DNA from: Lasioglossum baleicum
Lineage: Eukaryota; Arthropoda; Insecta; Hymenoptera; Halictidae
Assembly: GCF_051020765.1 (NCBI RefSeq)
Contig: NC_134946.1
Location: 9,165,239-9,229,238, forward strand
Direction of reading: 5' to 3'
Length of the DNA stretch: 64,000 bases
Every line of letters starts with the position of its first letter. Positions within the stretch are counted from its first letter, which is position 1. The notes under the pieces were generated by a model. That model was not told the origin of the DNA. It saw only the letters and a list, made by a program, of their open reading frames with translations, and ran no database searches. Both the position numbers and the translations under genes were made by a program. Below are positions 1-12,025 of this stretch, in pieces.

Positions 1-860
1 GTTCCGCCATAGTTTATTTTTACGCTGTCGCGCGTGCTTCGCCGACGTATTAAATTTTCAACGCGATACGTTCACGGCCGGCCGCGAAATTAAGTGGACG
101 CCGGAAATGGGCTTCGATGAAGTTTTCGAACATTAACATTAAGTTTTACACCGTTTTGTTATTTAATACCAACGCTGGCACACTCCGTAAATCGGCGATC
201 GATCTGTGGAACTTTTTCATAGGTCCTGTTCGATACACTTCTTCAAATATGTTTTCATAGAGTGGACACTATCGGGTTGAGTAATAGATAAATTAAATAA
301 TAATAAAGATACTTGCATAAAAATTACACTACACTATTTTCAAACATAGCCAAACGTGTATGCAAAATTGTAAAACACAATTTTGATCTCATGAATTGTT
401 TAAAATTGAAAGCTCATATTGTAATTTATTCGCAGTAACACTAAGTTTGTAACGAACCATTGAAAGAAAGAAAAAATTAAAATAACATTTTCGCAACGAA
501 CGAACAAGCAATATTCTCTTAACGACAAGAGAATTACGCAACCGACAAAGAAACAATTCCGATGAAGTACAAAGTCGTATCACCGCTAAAAATGCTCCCG
601 ATCATGGCATTAGAAATATTTCGAAACGTGTAAGCGCAGAACGTTCCCCGGATTACGTTTAATACGCACAACTATGCACAGTTATACCTAGAACAGGCCG
701 GTCCGTTTTGTTCGAGATTTATCATCGAAATATTGCCGAAGAGGTACTAAAGTTGTTCCGGATGTCGAAAACAATATTGCGTTCCATTGTTTCCAAATTT
801 CCTTTGACGCGATATTTTGTAAACCGATTGTAATATCTGTTACAAGCACGCGACAGGTTT
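1..860. other. AT-rich non-coding stretch
   Basis: No convincing exon, RNA gene or repeat unit is visible. The open frames are short and occur in AT-rich, low-complexity sequence on both strands. It is either intergenic or intronic. Confidence 0.6.
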
Positions 861-1240
861 TTCCGATATCCCTTCAGTGCATGCTCGATCGCAAACGAAA
901 TCCGAAGCTTTTGTTAATCACGATCCCGATAAATACGGATTAACGATATTAAACTCGAGGCTGCTCGACCGTAACTCCGAAGAGCTCGAGATCTCGAGTT
1001 TCGTATTCGAGAAAGATTTACGAATCGAGACAACGGCAGATAGCGTTTCACGGATCTTAACGCGTTATGGCGGCGCGGCGGCGCGGCGGCGCGGCGGCAC
1101 AGTCCTAGTCACAGTCGCAGCTGCAAGTTTCGAATTACTTACAATTTGCGGCGCGTTTCGCTGGCTATATAATTACATCGCGCCGGGTTAGAGTGAATAT
1201 GGGCATCAACGGGGGCGGAGTCTACTGTCAGTGAGCACGA
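861..1240 (+). promoter_or_regulatory. CpG-rich block with TATA-like box (weak promoter candidate)
   Basis: The block is much richer in CpG than its surroundings. It holds a TATATAA at 1166-1172 and an arthropod-type initiator TCAGT at 1228-1232. The spacing between them, about 60 bases, is roughly twice that of a normal TATA-initiator pair, so they probably do not form one core promoter. The frames that follow lack a credible ATG context. This is a compositional candidate only. Confidence 0.2.
1069..1100. repeat. Four tandem copies of an 8-bp GC-only unit
   Basis: The unit GGCGGCGC is repeated three times exactly and a fourth time with one change (GGCGGCAC). It lies inside the CpG-rich block. 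An open frame crosses it, but an 8-bp unit shifts the frame each copy and this does not look like coding sequence. Confidence 0.9.
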
Positions 1241-3656
1241 CATTCGGAGAAAGAGCCGGGAATCGAGTGACAAAGCGGACAGACTCATCGACGTTCACGA
1301 CCTTTTCCACGGAAGAATTTAATCCTCGCTTCAATGGGGTCGAGTCTTCGGAATGTAAATTCATATTTAATCCTCACGGCGAGAATCAGCCGATCAATAA
1401 ACTCAGGAAAATAAAACCACCAGGTTCAAAATACAATACTTTTCCCTCGATATAAGATGATGGCTCGGGACCGCTGTCAACGTATGTATTACGGGTCAAG
1501 GTACTTATTCGGTTTATTGTTCTTGAGTGGGCCAATAAAAATTTTATTAATTATTTACTACTACACAGCGAATTTTACGCATTTATGACGAACATGAGCA
1601 GGTGTAATTTAAAAAAGTAAAACCATTAGTGTCCGAATATTACTGTGGTTCACTGTATACTGTATACACATACAGGGTGAACATTATAAAGCGTTACAGA
1701 CGAATATCTCCAAAAATATTGATTATACGGAAAAAAGTTTCAGATGCCTGATTTAGCTTATTGTCTAGATCTGTTATTCGTGATCGGAGTAAAATCTACA
1801 TGTTCAGTGTTAAAAAATTGTTTCTAACGCAGCAGAGACCTATGGGAAAGTGTCGAGAGCGCGATTTCCGGGAGACATCGGAACGCGTGAAGTGACAAAC
1901 AGCTCATAAAAAGGGAAGCCTTTCGTTGCATCCGCGCAGATGTTGGAAACTATCCTTATTCCGACCAACAAAAAAAACAGAGAAGGGAGAGAAACAGAAC
2001 TGGAGCGCGCACACACATACTCCGCGGTGAAGTACTACATTTAAGTTACTATCGCGGCTAGGAAATTTCGTATCGTTAATTATTTCTGTCTTTCCGTTTT
2101 AACTGGAGCACTAAATTTTCGTCCGTCGAGCGGAAACAGAATGGGGAAAAAAGGACCAATGGGAATTTCGCTCAATATTGCTCTCCCCGTGTTGAACGGC
2201 ACAGAAAACTTTGTTTGTTTTATTTTTTTTTTCTAAAGGGACCGAACGATAGAGTGAGAGAGAGAGAGAGATAGAACGAGAGTGTATCGCGACTTCGGTA
2301 AAATAATATTGTTGTTGCTTTTAGGAAGTACATCGTCGAAGCATGACAAATGATCGCGTGCAACAATAGATACGTGTCACCTGATACAAGGGAAACCACT
2401 GCACTGATCTGAATCTCTCTCTCTCTCGCCACGGCCCCACTATTGTTGCCAGAATATATCGCGCTATCAAGTGATTTTTTCCTCTTGCGACAATGTAGCC
2501 AGCAAAAATCAAGGATTCCTTTTTACACGAGATCTATCATTTGTCTCATTTTTATTTCGATTCCGCCGATTTCGCGCGACAGTTATCTCTTCCCTTAATA
2601 ATTCGGATCGCATGGAAATAATACAACAGCACTTGTAAACTCTTTAACATTGCTCGTGCGAGGAACATTTATAAATAGCACTCGCGCGGAGTTCTACGGT
2701 TTTTTTCCATGTTTCTGGAATTTTTCCGAGACGTACTCTGGACTATGTATAGAATGTCATTAATTATTCAGTGCTAACATTAATCGGGTTATTAAGAATC
2801 ATCTTCAATTTACTGGGAGTGCATTAATCATTTTTCTCCTGAATGCATAAAAACGGGCACTCGAACGAAGAAGTTGTGAGCAGCAACTTCTACTGCTGCT
2901 TTCATCATGCACCTAAATAAGTTCTTACTGCAAAAGTTATTCTTATTTAAAGGCTGACTGTATTCCAGAAGACAGACAATATATTATACTTTGTAGCCGA
3001 TTATCGCGTTTCCCGACGTCCATCAGCGAGCGTAAATACACTCCCGTGGTAATTTGTAATTGATTGGACAGTCCTGATCGCGGTCGAAGGAAAACACCGT
3101 ACGAGATTAAAAAGGGGACAACGGGCGCGCGGAGACGTTATAATTTAGAGCGATAGCATCGGGCCCAATAGCTTCGCGTTAATAAACGTTGCACGCCACC
3201 GTGTGCATCGATAACGGGAATCTAATGAGCGAGGGGGTTCGAGGGTTAAGTATTGCGCCGGGCAGAGACGCAAATACCGGGCCGGTTCAAACAGTATCAA
3301 TGCTCGGCCGCGGTATAACTCTCGAGCGCTTTCATAAATCTCGGTAGCCGATTGTTAATTTCCAAGTAACAGTGCCGCGCGCAAGCGTAACTGCACCGCC
3401 ATCTCCCCTCTGTTTTACGCGTGCACGGTATTTGCAGCTCATTAAAGAGCATCGACCGATGTATCGCACTTTTCGATACGCGTTTAACCCTTCGTGCCAA
3501 CCCCCGAAAGCCTGCGAGACACCGATTTTACGGCTCCATATTGTCCGTTCGACGAATCGAGACTTCAGATTTACGAGCTCCTATGAAATCGTAAATTCGA
3601 CGGCGCGTGCGCCCGCCATTGATAAAGAAGACGAGCGACGAAAACAAACGGTTCTA
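1241..3656. other. Non-coding stretch with minor repeats
   Basis: It contains one copy of the dispersed 25-nt motif (1568-1600), a lone ACAGGGTG foldback end (1672-1680) whose partner I could not find, and short GA/CT runs near 2245-2272 and 2415-2428. From about 3000 the DNA turns CpG-rich. The overlapping frames at 3297-3788 on opposite strands look like by-products of that composition. Confidence 0.5.
1568..1600 (-). repeat. Dispersed 25-nt motif, copy
   Basis: Reads GAATTTTACGCATTTATGAC, the reverse complement of the motif seen best at 18959, 28053 and 38069. The following bases (aacatgagcaggt) resemble those after the copies at 36140 and 56136, so these three share more than the core. 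Confidence 0.6.
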
Positions 3657-3985
3657 TTCGGTGACGCCAGATTGAGACTTGTCTCCCCACTCTACCGTTC
3701 CCCTTCTACAACGTTATTCCTCCACGCTTCCACCACGAGCTGGTCACAACGTCATGTGACTAATCCAGTACTGACAGAGGGAGGGTAACTGTATTCCCCT
3801 CAATTTCACCAGTCTGGTGACACTGCCGCTACCCAGAGTCGTTAGATTAAGACCTGTGTCCCCACTCTACCCTTCCCCTTCTACGATGCTATTCCCCACA
3901 GTATCACGTGACGTATCCGGTTTTGGCAAAGAGAGGTAACTTTTCCCCCTCAAACCGAGAGTCAATTCCCCTGATCCGGCGACTA
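3657..3985. repeat. Imperfect tandem duplication, unit about 170 bp
   Basis: Two adjacent diverged copies begin near 3657 and 3838. Shared blocks include gtccccactctacc, ttccccttctac, cacgtgac-type and gaggtaac segments in the same order. Neither copy keeps an open frame shared with the other. It is a local duplication of unknown origin. Confidence 0.75.
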
Positions 3986-6078
3986 TGGTACTATTCGAGG
4001 CAGCATATTCGATCGGTCCTCGGACAAATATTTCATTAAGCATCGAATAGCCCGGAGAACCGACGCTGGATCAACTGTGGCCAGAATTAGCTAATGGTCC
4101 ACTTTATTCGCAACCGTGCACGCACGCTTGCGCCTCGAATGACCTCTTTCAAAGGTCTAGGTTAATAAAATTGCTCGCGGATTTTCGATAACAGGATTTA
4201 TCGAGGAATTACTGGGATATCAAACGTCATTAAACTATCCTGTAGGAGTCTCGGTATTTTTGGGTATAAACGCTTTACGGGAATCGGGTTTCAAATCTAT
4301 CCTGCTTGAATCATTTTCGCGGGATAATTAGGTCGTTTCAGCAGAGAAGAACTTTGTTTAGTTACAGCGAGGAGCGAAATTGAACCAATGTAAGCATTTT
4401 TTTGTGTTCATTAAAAACTTTAGGGGCACACGAATTTGCATTAAATTTGGACTTGAGAAACAATTAATAATCTAACTTGTATCTACTTTACTAGTTACAG
4501 TATTTATTTTCCTCAGTGAAACAGTCGAAAGTATGAAATATATTTAATATTTTATTCAAGAACTTTATAATATTTGACTAATTGTAGAATAAAATGTGGT
4601 GAGCCGGTTCACTGTTAAAATGATGTTCAAAGGGGAATAAAATATTATTCCACTGTACGAAACGAACAATTACGAATCTCATTCGAGTAAAATAAACATG
4701 TGTTCTATTTAATACCGCGACGGAGATTTCAAACGACTGTATCTCCCGCATAAACTGTGAACCAGAACGAATTTTTAGGAGCGCGACATCTGCCGAGCTA
4801 ATAGCAGTTAAATATACAGCCCGCGGCGAAAAGATAGCGCACCCCATAAATTTAATGTTTCCATAATTTGCACGTAATAAAATCCACTCTTCGTGCTTAA
4901 AGATTTTAATTACGCCGCGTGATATACAACTATAAAAAACGTAGCATTCTCCTAGCATGAAGCTACCGTGAATGAGCATTTATGCAAATTGCATCAAATA
5001 AAATATAATATTATTTTTCGAATGTTATTCTTATAAAATCGAACAGATTAACATTTTTATGTGTACGCAGCCGTACATTCGCGCTCAATTTATTTCATTT
5101 ATGGCAAAAATGAGTAGATAGAATTTAAAACCGTGGACCGATTAAAAGAGATCACGAATATTATTTTATCGAAATTATTACAGGAAGAATAACTGGTTTA
5201 TTTCACTGCTGCGTGTTACAATTGATACTGGCGATTTTTAATTTACATGAGATATGCAGTCTAGTGATAACAATGTTTAACCATTAAAGGAAATATTTTT
5301 AACAAATTCGTTTCATTTTACTACGGCGATACGACAAATTAAATATTTATAATTATTAAGCTATTGCTAGTTTCTCTTCTTTTTCCGATAATTACTTTAT
5401 TTATTTAATTTCTCTCCTGTTTGTAAATATATAATATTTTTCTCTTTTCTTTCTTAGTTTTCTTTCGCTTTACAGGATTCAATCCTCGTCTGGAAGAGAA
5501 GTGATAATAGCTGATTTAGCTTCTTTTCTTCCTTTGTTAGAAGCTTTCCTCTTTTCTTGTGATATTGGACTCGCATGAAATGGGGCTATAAAACCCAGAT
5601 TACTGCGATCGTACGTCAAGTTCGCAACTTTTCTAAATCCTGAGGAACAACTCTTCATTAACCACAGAATTATATTTTTTCATTGGATAAGAAAATGTCC
5701 CCTTCCAGAATTTGTTCAATAATTATGTTAAGGTATAATCATTTCCGACATTTTTGGGATAATTTTTCAATTCGCCATATAATTATTCAAAGATCAATTT
5801 GTCTGGAATTTTGACTTACTCCACTTTCATAATCACCGGCACAATCGATTAGATAATCGAAGAAAAACAATTCATATTTCGGTCCATGTATTTCTGAAGA
5901 TAAGCTATAGCGAGAAGAAACACTATACAGCAAATTCCCCGCGATTATCAAGTTTCACGACGTTCGGTAGGTGTAAATTCTCCATCGAGCATAAGACGAG
6001 AAATCCATTAAAACAGTATAGCTGTTTACGTTTGATCGTATCGGACACAGCGGTGCACGCGCAGCTCAGCGCCTGCCG
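3986..6078. other. AT-rich non-coding stretch
   Basis: A relic of the dispersed-motif element is possible at 5085-5130. A pyrimidine tract followed by CAG at 5440-5475 resembles a splice acceptor, but the sequence after it stays open for only about 12 codons. The 133-codon minus-strand frame at 4578-4979 shows no domain or codon bias that I recognise. Confidence 0.5.
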
Positions 6079-6103
6079 TAAATGCATAAAATCCGCGGTC
6101 TAA
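6079..6103 (+). repeat. Dispersed 25-nt motif, copy
   Basis: Contains TAAATGCATAAAATCCGCGG followed by TCTA, one base from the consensus core. It sits at the edge of a slightly CpG-rich block. Confidence 0.75.
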
Positions 6104-6424
6104 TAATTAAACTACTTGTACCGGAATTGATGCAACGGTGGAGAATCTCTGATACAGGTTGTTGTCGATGCAGGCAGCGGAATAACAAAAACGGGTCACA
6201 GGAGCGTGTATTATGGAGCCGAGGAAACAATCGCTTCGGTAACATAATTCCTAAAGGTATGTATAGTGCACGGCGTACGATATACATATGTAGACGTGCA
6301 GTGACTTGCGCAAGTATTCAAATGATCGCTATCAAAACATAGAACAACTAAAATATGCTGGCTTCAGATCTCGAAATAATATAACTACTATAAAATACAA
6401 GTATCAAAAATGTTCTATTTCTTC

Positions 6425-6680
6425 TGATTCTCTTGAGGTCATTTAAAGTAACTTTTTCTTTGCGAAAATGTTTTGCGCGGCTTTGTTCTCGAGTTATTAA
6501 CACGGACCAATCAGAGTACGGCAACAGCTCAGCGACACGCCCCGCTGGGCGTGGTATTGGCATTGGCTGAGTCATAGCCGTGCTGTAATTGGTCCGTGTT
6601 TTTCGTTACTAACTCCTAAACAGCGCCGCTTAGAACATTTTCGCAAACGAAAAAGTTACTCCAAAAGAGCTCATGAATCA
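6425..6680. mobile_element. Foldback miniature element with CCAAT-like core, copy 1
   Basis: The left arm (aacttttt...cgcggctttgttctcgagttattaa) is followed by cacggaccaatcagag. A reverse-complement right arm follows: attggtccgtg, then ttactaactcct, then gcgaaaatgttc-type sequence ending near 6675. The same arms occur at 9660-9990 and 35106-35290. No coding capacity is present, so it is a non-autonomous DNA element. Confidence 0.75.
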
Positions 6681-6854
6681 CCCCTTTAAAGTACAACAGT
6701 TTTAGGATACCCAGAGCGCATCAAATTTGAGTGGAGTGAATTGAATGATATTTGTAAAAGTTATATAAAACATTTTATTGTTGTTTGTTCGAAACACTTG
6801 ATATACATAATCTTGAGCCTTGTGTCTTATAATAGCTATAGTTAAGTGTAACTA

Positions 6855-7072
6855 TTAGGTTGGCAACTAAATTCGCGTCCTTTTGTTTCGTAATTCTTTT
6901 ATTGTATCATTATTGTAACCTCATTCAGTGACCGTTCCATTTGAAATTTATATCATTGGAAAGTCTCTGCCTTTTGCGATTAATTTGATATAAAATACTC
7001 GTGCTTGAAAAATATATGTAAATTACTTTGTTTGAGAAAATGTGGAGGTCACGAACTTAGTTGCCAACCTAA
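6855..7072. mobile_element. Mariner-type miniature element
   Basis: The ends are TTAGGTTGGCAACTAA and its reverse complement, and each is flanked by TA, the mariner target-site duplication. The interior of about 185 bp has no transposase frame. The ends match the style of mariner inverted repeats in Hymenoptera, so this is an internally deleted copy. Confidence 0.85.
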
Positions 7073-7344
7073 TAGATTATTTTTCCGATGCTTTAACAGC
7101 GAGATTTCGAATACTTATGCGAGTCATTATATGTATGTACATAAAGCCGCGTAGTAGCAACACCACCTACTATATGGTGTTGGTAGTAGACGGTAGAGCT
7201 GTACAATAAAATGATAAAAAGCAAAGATAGTAGGTTTCTGCTAATAGAATGTTCTTTGGATAATTTTGATCTGCAGCAGGGCGGAGATACCTCGAATTTA
7301 ATTAAAGGAGGAAAAATTTGAAAAGCGGCAGGCATAGTTCTTCG

Positions 7345-7362
7345 CCCCCCCCCCCCCCCCCC
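7345..7362. repeat. Homopolymer of 18 C
   Basis: An uninterrupted run of C with unrelated flanks. The exact length may be a sequencing or assembly approximation. Confidence 0.9.
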
Positions 7363-7781
7363 ACTGAACCGTATGTTATACGTATGTACGTATATATCGT
7401 GGGGCGCATATTTTACCGTGCAACGAACTTCCCACTGAAAATCATTGCATTCATTGCAGCGTAATAACCCGTCACGAACTTTGAAATTTCAACGGACGCG
7501 AACGAACGCGAGCGCGTCGAGCTCATCGCGCGCGCGAAACCCCGAGTCTTCTATAGCAACTCTTTCAAAGGGGTTCGAAACCTATCGATCGCACTTGAAA
7601 ATTCTTCGCCCGGCTTCGAGCACCGATTCATGCATTCGAACGCCGTCGGATCGAGACACTTCCCTATGAACTTTCCCACGTCGGAAACATGCAAAATCGT
7701 AGTTTCGTTTAGCCTGTTACCACCGCAGAAATATTCGGACGAGGCGTGACCGTCTCGAAATCTCTAGAAATTTCACACCAG
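7363..7781. other. CpG-rich stretch without gene
   Basis: Rich in CG dinucleotides between 7480 and 7740. The frame at 7445-7669 has biased composition (serine, arginine, threonine) that follows from CG content, and no domain is recognised. Confidence 0.45.
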
Positions 7782-8200
7782 CACAAAGTGGTTCGGGCGA
7801 CCGATCTAGCAGTTCTTTTAGTAAAAAATGACTTGTCATCTACATTACTATCTAAATGTTTCGCCGAAAATGTCGATGGTAATAAAATTTCATAAAAATT
7901 ATAATTAGGAGAAACATTTAAAAATGAACATTTCGTGAATTCTTTTGTAAACCCTGACGAACCTATTAGATATTTACTAAAAAAATTTCTTTTAAAATAA
8001 ATAGCATTCTTTTACCTTGAAAATGCATACCACGAATTTAGAATTACAGTTCGTGATTTATTAAATACGTAATTCTTAATGGACTAATGAAAGTTGTCGA
8101 AGTTATTCCCCCTTTGACATGGAATATCTTTTGAATTCCAAATAGATCCGTATTTTTTCAAATTGGAATATTTTCAGTATACTTTTGCTTGTACGATGCC
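7782..8200 (+). mobile_element. Transib-like element, end and interior fragment
   Basis: Starts CACAAAGTGGTTCGGG and continues through about 400 bp shared with 45308-45760 (plus strand). The first part is also shared with 15951-15600 (minus strand). Common blocks include aatgtcgat, acatggaatatcttttga and ttcaaatt. The best-preserved relative starts CACAGTGGTCC, which fits the Transib terminal heptamer. No opposite end is seen here. Confidence 0.6.
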
Positions 8201-9072
8201 GCAATTACAGGAATTATAATTGTTTAAATTATCAAAGATAAGTACTTCAGTGGATGTTTATCGAATGTATACATATTGTTTCTAAATGCCTAAATATAAT
8301 AGGATTTATTAAAAATTGTACAAGCATTTTCAAACTCCACATTTTATAAATACCATTATGGATTATTGTTTATTTTAAAACTAATCATGATGTTTCAGAC
8401 AGTTCCCCGGTAAACAGTGTTTTTAACCAATTTGTTGATCGCGTTATACGCGAATCGACTGTAATCACTGCGATGCAGCGTTAAATCTGCAATTTTTATT
8501 AACCCCTTGCCTTACAATTGAATCCCAAGTTTTCAGATTAAAACAGATTATTCGATTCCGTTCGATGCTTTAAATACGCATCGGTGGAAAATAAAATAAT
8601 TTTTATTGCTTTAAAAATAGTGTGCAATGATTAGTTTGTGAAATGTCATTTTAACCCCTTTCCCTACAATATCGTGTCTAACTCGTGACGTGAATTCTGA
8701 ACAGAGTCTAATTATATTACTAATTTCCTTTAAACCTAAAAAAAATTCTACTTTGGTTTTGTTAATGTACAGCTATTGAAGAATATAAGAATACAGTAGA
8801 TATAAAGTTCCCCTTTTTTTAGGAAATTACGCGAACTACAAAAAAGTTCTAATCACTGAAACCGTAAAGTAAATCGTAAGGAGAGGACATAGAAATTCTG
8901 TATAATCCAGCAAAAATAGAATTAAATTCGAACACACCCGGTGTCAGAATACTTTTGAACAATAGTTCTATCGAAAAGTGAAATAAAGGCGCCATCTTGG
9001 ACGCGTTTGGACGAAAATCGAGGGATCGGCAATCGAGAAGGAATTTCTGGTCAGATCAAGAGATAAATCTCA
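8201..9072. other. AT-rich non-coding stretch
   Basis: Two direct copies of a segment starting TTAACCCCTT occur at about 8500 and 8652; they could be ends of another TTAA-type element. If the exon at 9078-9138 is real, this stretch is the start of its first intron. Confidence 0.45.
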
Positions 9073-9077
9073 CAAAC

Positions 9078-9138
9078 CTTGAGCGTGGACGACAGTGAAC
9101 GAGGCGACGATACCAAAGAGGAGGACGTGACACCGCAT
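9078..9138 (-). CDS. Candidate first coding exon: signal peptide of a secreted or membrane protein
   Basis: From the ATG at 9138 the minus strand reads MRCHVLLFGIVASFTVVHAQ. This has a basic start, a hydrophobic core of about 13 residues and a small-residue site (VHA before Q) that fits signal peptidase. Directly after it comes AG followed by GTTTGTGAG, a usable though not strong splice donor, and read-through would stop two codons later. The ATG lies in a good insect context (gaaaaATGc) and the upstream 400 bases are CpG-rich, as expected near a transcription start. A longer in-frame ATG exists upstream at 9300, but its 54 extra residues are charged and would bury the signal peptide, so I chose the inner start. 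The remaining exons would lie at lower coordinates or beyond the window. I could not find them, so the family is unknown. A chance match is possible. Confidence 0.4.
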
Positions 9139-9659
9139 TTTTCTCCTCTCGTTTCCGGTTTTGAGTCCGTGTCCTTCGTTCGATGTATCCAGTTTTGTTT
9201 CACTTTTGCACGGGAATCCAACGAGCGACCCCCTCTGTATGTTGATCTCGCTTCCTTGGTCTCGGTGTGAACGGAACAACAGAAAACAGCGACCGCGCAC
9301 TCGATTTTAATCGCGTTTTCGGCGTGTATCGTGTATCGCGTATCGCGTGCCGGTTAATCGGTGGTATTTGTTTCCGCGTGGCCGTGGCTCGATCGTTTAA
9401 CGTCACGAAAGATCCTGTATTCATTCATATCACTTGACGCTCACTTTCCGAAACACGGCCGTTTTCATTGTTTACGAATTCCTCGTGTTCGTCCCTTCTC
9501 CATTAGATACTACCCGGGAATCTGGTAGTCACATCTCACGGTTACTACTGGTCGTCCTGCTAGTGCACTTGGGCCCGGCTCTCTCGATCATTCTGTGAAA
9601 CGAAATGATATTGTATTACGTTGTTGTATATGAATTTATATTACAATCTACAGGTGTAT
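9139..9659 (-). promoter_or_regulatory. CpG-rich region upstream of the candidate exon
   Basis: Contains dense CG dinucleotides around 9290-9490, with no repeat similarity seen. It would hold the 5' untranslated region and promoter of the minus-strand candidate exon. I see no TATA box at a sensible distance. This is inferred from composition and position only. Confidence 0.3.
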
Positions 9660-9990
9660 CGTAGAGGGAGTACCAAAAACGTCGGAAAACCTTCAAACGG
9701 GTTTCTGGGGTGGTTCCTGAGGTCATGTACAGCAACTTTTCCCATTGCGAAACTGTTCTCCACGGTTTCGTTCAAGAGTTATTAACGGAAAATCGCGGAC
9801 CAATCAGAGCGCGTCTAGTTCGGCGGATTCCGGCTCGGCCAATGCCTGTGCCGCGCTCAACGGCGCCCGCCGCTCAGCGGATATTCGTCGCAGTAGACGC
9901 GCTCTGATTGGTCCGTGGAAAAATTATTTCAAATGATGTCAAAAATCACCCGTTTTAAGGAAGCTCGACATTTTTCGGACATACTGCATT
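9660..9990. mobile_element. Foldback miniature element with CCAAT-like core, copy 2
   Basis: The most complete copy. Left part: tggttcctgaggtca, aactttt, gttattaacg, then cggaccaatcagagcgcg. After a GC-rich centre the right part repeats cgcgctctgattggtccg in reverse complement, and the end cgacatttttcggacatactg mirrors the outer left end. It lies about 520 bases upstream of the candidate exon, so its two CCAAT-like boxes could act there. That is speculative. Confidence 0.75.
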
Positions 9991-10029
9991 AAGGCAGACA
10001 TTTTTACCTTTTTACCTACAACCCTCTTG

Positions 10030-10310
10030 TAACACTGTACTTTGAAAATACAATTTCGATACAACATGATATAATATTGTAACACAGTTTCCACACAGCA
10101 CGATTTAATAATCTTAAACGCAATTCTAATTGTGAATTTCTTTTAACACGGTTTCGATATACAACAGGGTGCAAAAATTATGACAATTCTCTCATATCAC
10201 GATATGCTTATAACACGGTTTCCACATTGCACTGTTTATTAGACTTGCTTAACACACTTGCATTTCTACCGAGTTAATTTTGGTGTAACACGGCGTCGAT
10301 ACAATACTAA
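10030..10310. repeat. Degenerate tandem repeat, period about 60 bp
   Basis: The phrase taacacggtttcca or a close variant recurs at roughly 10079, 10148, 10213 and 10281. The segments between have similar length and pieces such as gcacgattta / gcactgttta. Confidence 0.55.
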
Positions 10311-11062
10311 ACGAATTAAAGACGATTCATACTATCCGCTCAGACACGGAACAGTTCCGTTCAGTACAATAATACTGTAATAATAGTTTTTTACAGAACG
10401 TTTGTCCGATCGGTGCTGACCGGAACCGTTCCGTGACACTGCCATAGACCATAGATGTACACCATTGTATACTCTAAGCAGAGATGGGCAGTATCTAAAT
10501 ACAAAATTATTCAAATACGTTCTAGATAAAATAACCTGTATCTTTTGCCTTGTAGTCGAAGTCGATTGCAGCGCCACAATGTATCTGTAACTTCATCTGT
10601 CGAGCGCTGCGCTTTGGAGAGTTTATTCATCTGTCTCTCCGACGATTTTCTGGTTATCTTCGACTTGTATTTGAGAGTCGAATACAGCGCCACGATGTAT
10701 CTTACGGTTGTATCTGTCGTTAACTTGCTTGCAGAGTTATCCGTCAGATTTTATTTGAAGAAATAGATTCGTAATCATATGGATTATTTGAATCCCCAGA
10801 TGTCGCGCGAGATTTATCCGTCATCTTGTATTCGTTATTTGAAGCTGGATTTAGCCAGACGATTTATTTGACGCTTGTATTTGTGACGAGTAACTGGAAG
10901 AGATGAAAATCACATGTAATCTTTATTTGATTTCAAATACACTGAGATCTTGATGCGACGTTGCCACGACGTAATACATATGTAATGTAATACGAGGAAC
11001 GTATTTACATTTACAGTGACTTTCATTATTATTCCATATTCGGATACTCTAATAAGGACTAT

Positions 11063-11372
11063 AACAATTGTTTAAACAAATACATTTGTATTATTTAAAC
11101 GATTGGTTAAACAAACAATTTTTATTATTTAAACACATGTTTAAGCAAATAGAGTTCCATTATTTGGACGATTGTTTAAACAAGTACATTTGTATTATTT
11201 AAACGATTGTTTAATCAAACAAATTTTTATTATTTAAACACATGTTTAAACAAATAGATTTTTATTGTTTTGACGATTGTTTAAACAAATATATTTTATT
11301 ATTTAAACAGATGTTTAAACAAATATCTGTTTATTATTTAAGCAATTGTTTAAACAAATAAATTTTTATTAA
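11063..11372. repeat. Palindromic minisatellite, period about 38 bp
   Basis: Eight or so copies of a unit like tatttaaacgattgtttaaacaaat followed by a t-rich tail. The central tttaaac..gtttaaa is itself an inverted repeat, so each unit can form a small hairpin. Some units alternate cgattg with acatg, suggesting a higher-order unit of about 114 bp. Confidence 0.85.
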
Positions 11373-11553
11373 AAATATATATATAAATATGATTCCAATT
11401 AATAAAAAGCGTGTGTAAGTGATTCGGTAACTTCAGCCACCTGTCACGCCATTGTGTTGGTGAAATTTGTCACTGTCACAGGTAAGTTTTTATTTTATAT
11501 TTATTTTCTCAGACATTGAAACATTACTGACAAAAGGAAAATTCAAAAATATT

Positions 11554-12025
11554 ATTAGGTTGGAGAGAAAATTCTAGCGTATTTTAACTTTAACACTAAT
11601 CCTACCAACAGCGGTCAAGATGACCAGTTCCAGATTTTTTATTTTACAATTAGGAAGTTAATAATACTGATTTCATAAGAAGCAATTGTATAGATATCTT
11701 TAGTAGTGCACATATTACAATAGGAGCCATACAAAGTCTAAATAAAATCAATCTTATCATTTTTATAAGGGAACATGTGTGTACCACTTACTTTTGAGGC
11801 TCGGTAGGTTTAGCGTTAAAGAAAACATTTGATTCAATTTATAAAAATACATGTTTAATATTATTCAATTATATAATTTTCATTATTTGTTACAATATGT
11901 AGTCATTTCTCAGATAACCTGTCAATTCCTGTTTTCCCATGACTCGCTAGTTAACATGTGTTTTTGATTTACAAGCAAAATTACCTGTTTATTTAAAATA
12001 CGACATAGCTTTCCCTCCAACCTAA
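11554..12025. mobile_element. Mariner-type element, internally deleted
   Basis: Ends are TTAGGTTGGAGAGAAA and the complement of TTAGGTTGGAGGGAAA, each flanked by TA. The arms stay similar through a gcgtatttta / gtcgtatttta block. A shorter relative lies at 22170-22303. This copy was split by a TTAA-flanked insertion at 11590-11819, so that element is the younger one. Confidence 0.8.
11590..11819. mobile_element. TTAA-flanked miniature element (piggyBac-like), nested
   Basis: TTAA on both sides. The inner ends CACTAATCCTACC and (reverse) CGCTAAACCTACC match at 10 of 13 positions. The interior shares blocks such as ataagaagcaattg..tttagta and gtctaaata with the copies at 30664, 47464, 40095 and 60093. 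The TTAA target and CACTAGA-like ends suggest a piggyBac-mobilised family, by inference. Confidence 0.75.

Noticed and set aside
1164..1240. TATA box plus initiator as a definite promoter
   Set aside because: Spacing of about 60 bases is wrong for a single core promoter; kept only as a weak candidate.
5440..5520. Pyrimidine tract and CAG, acceptor-like
   Set aside because: Only about 12 open codons follow and no donor or partner exon is visible.
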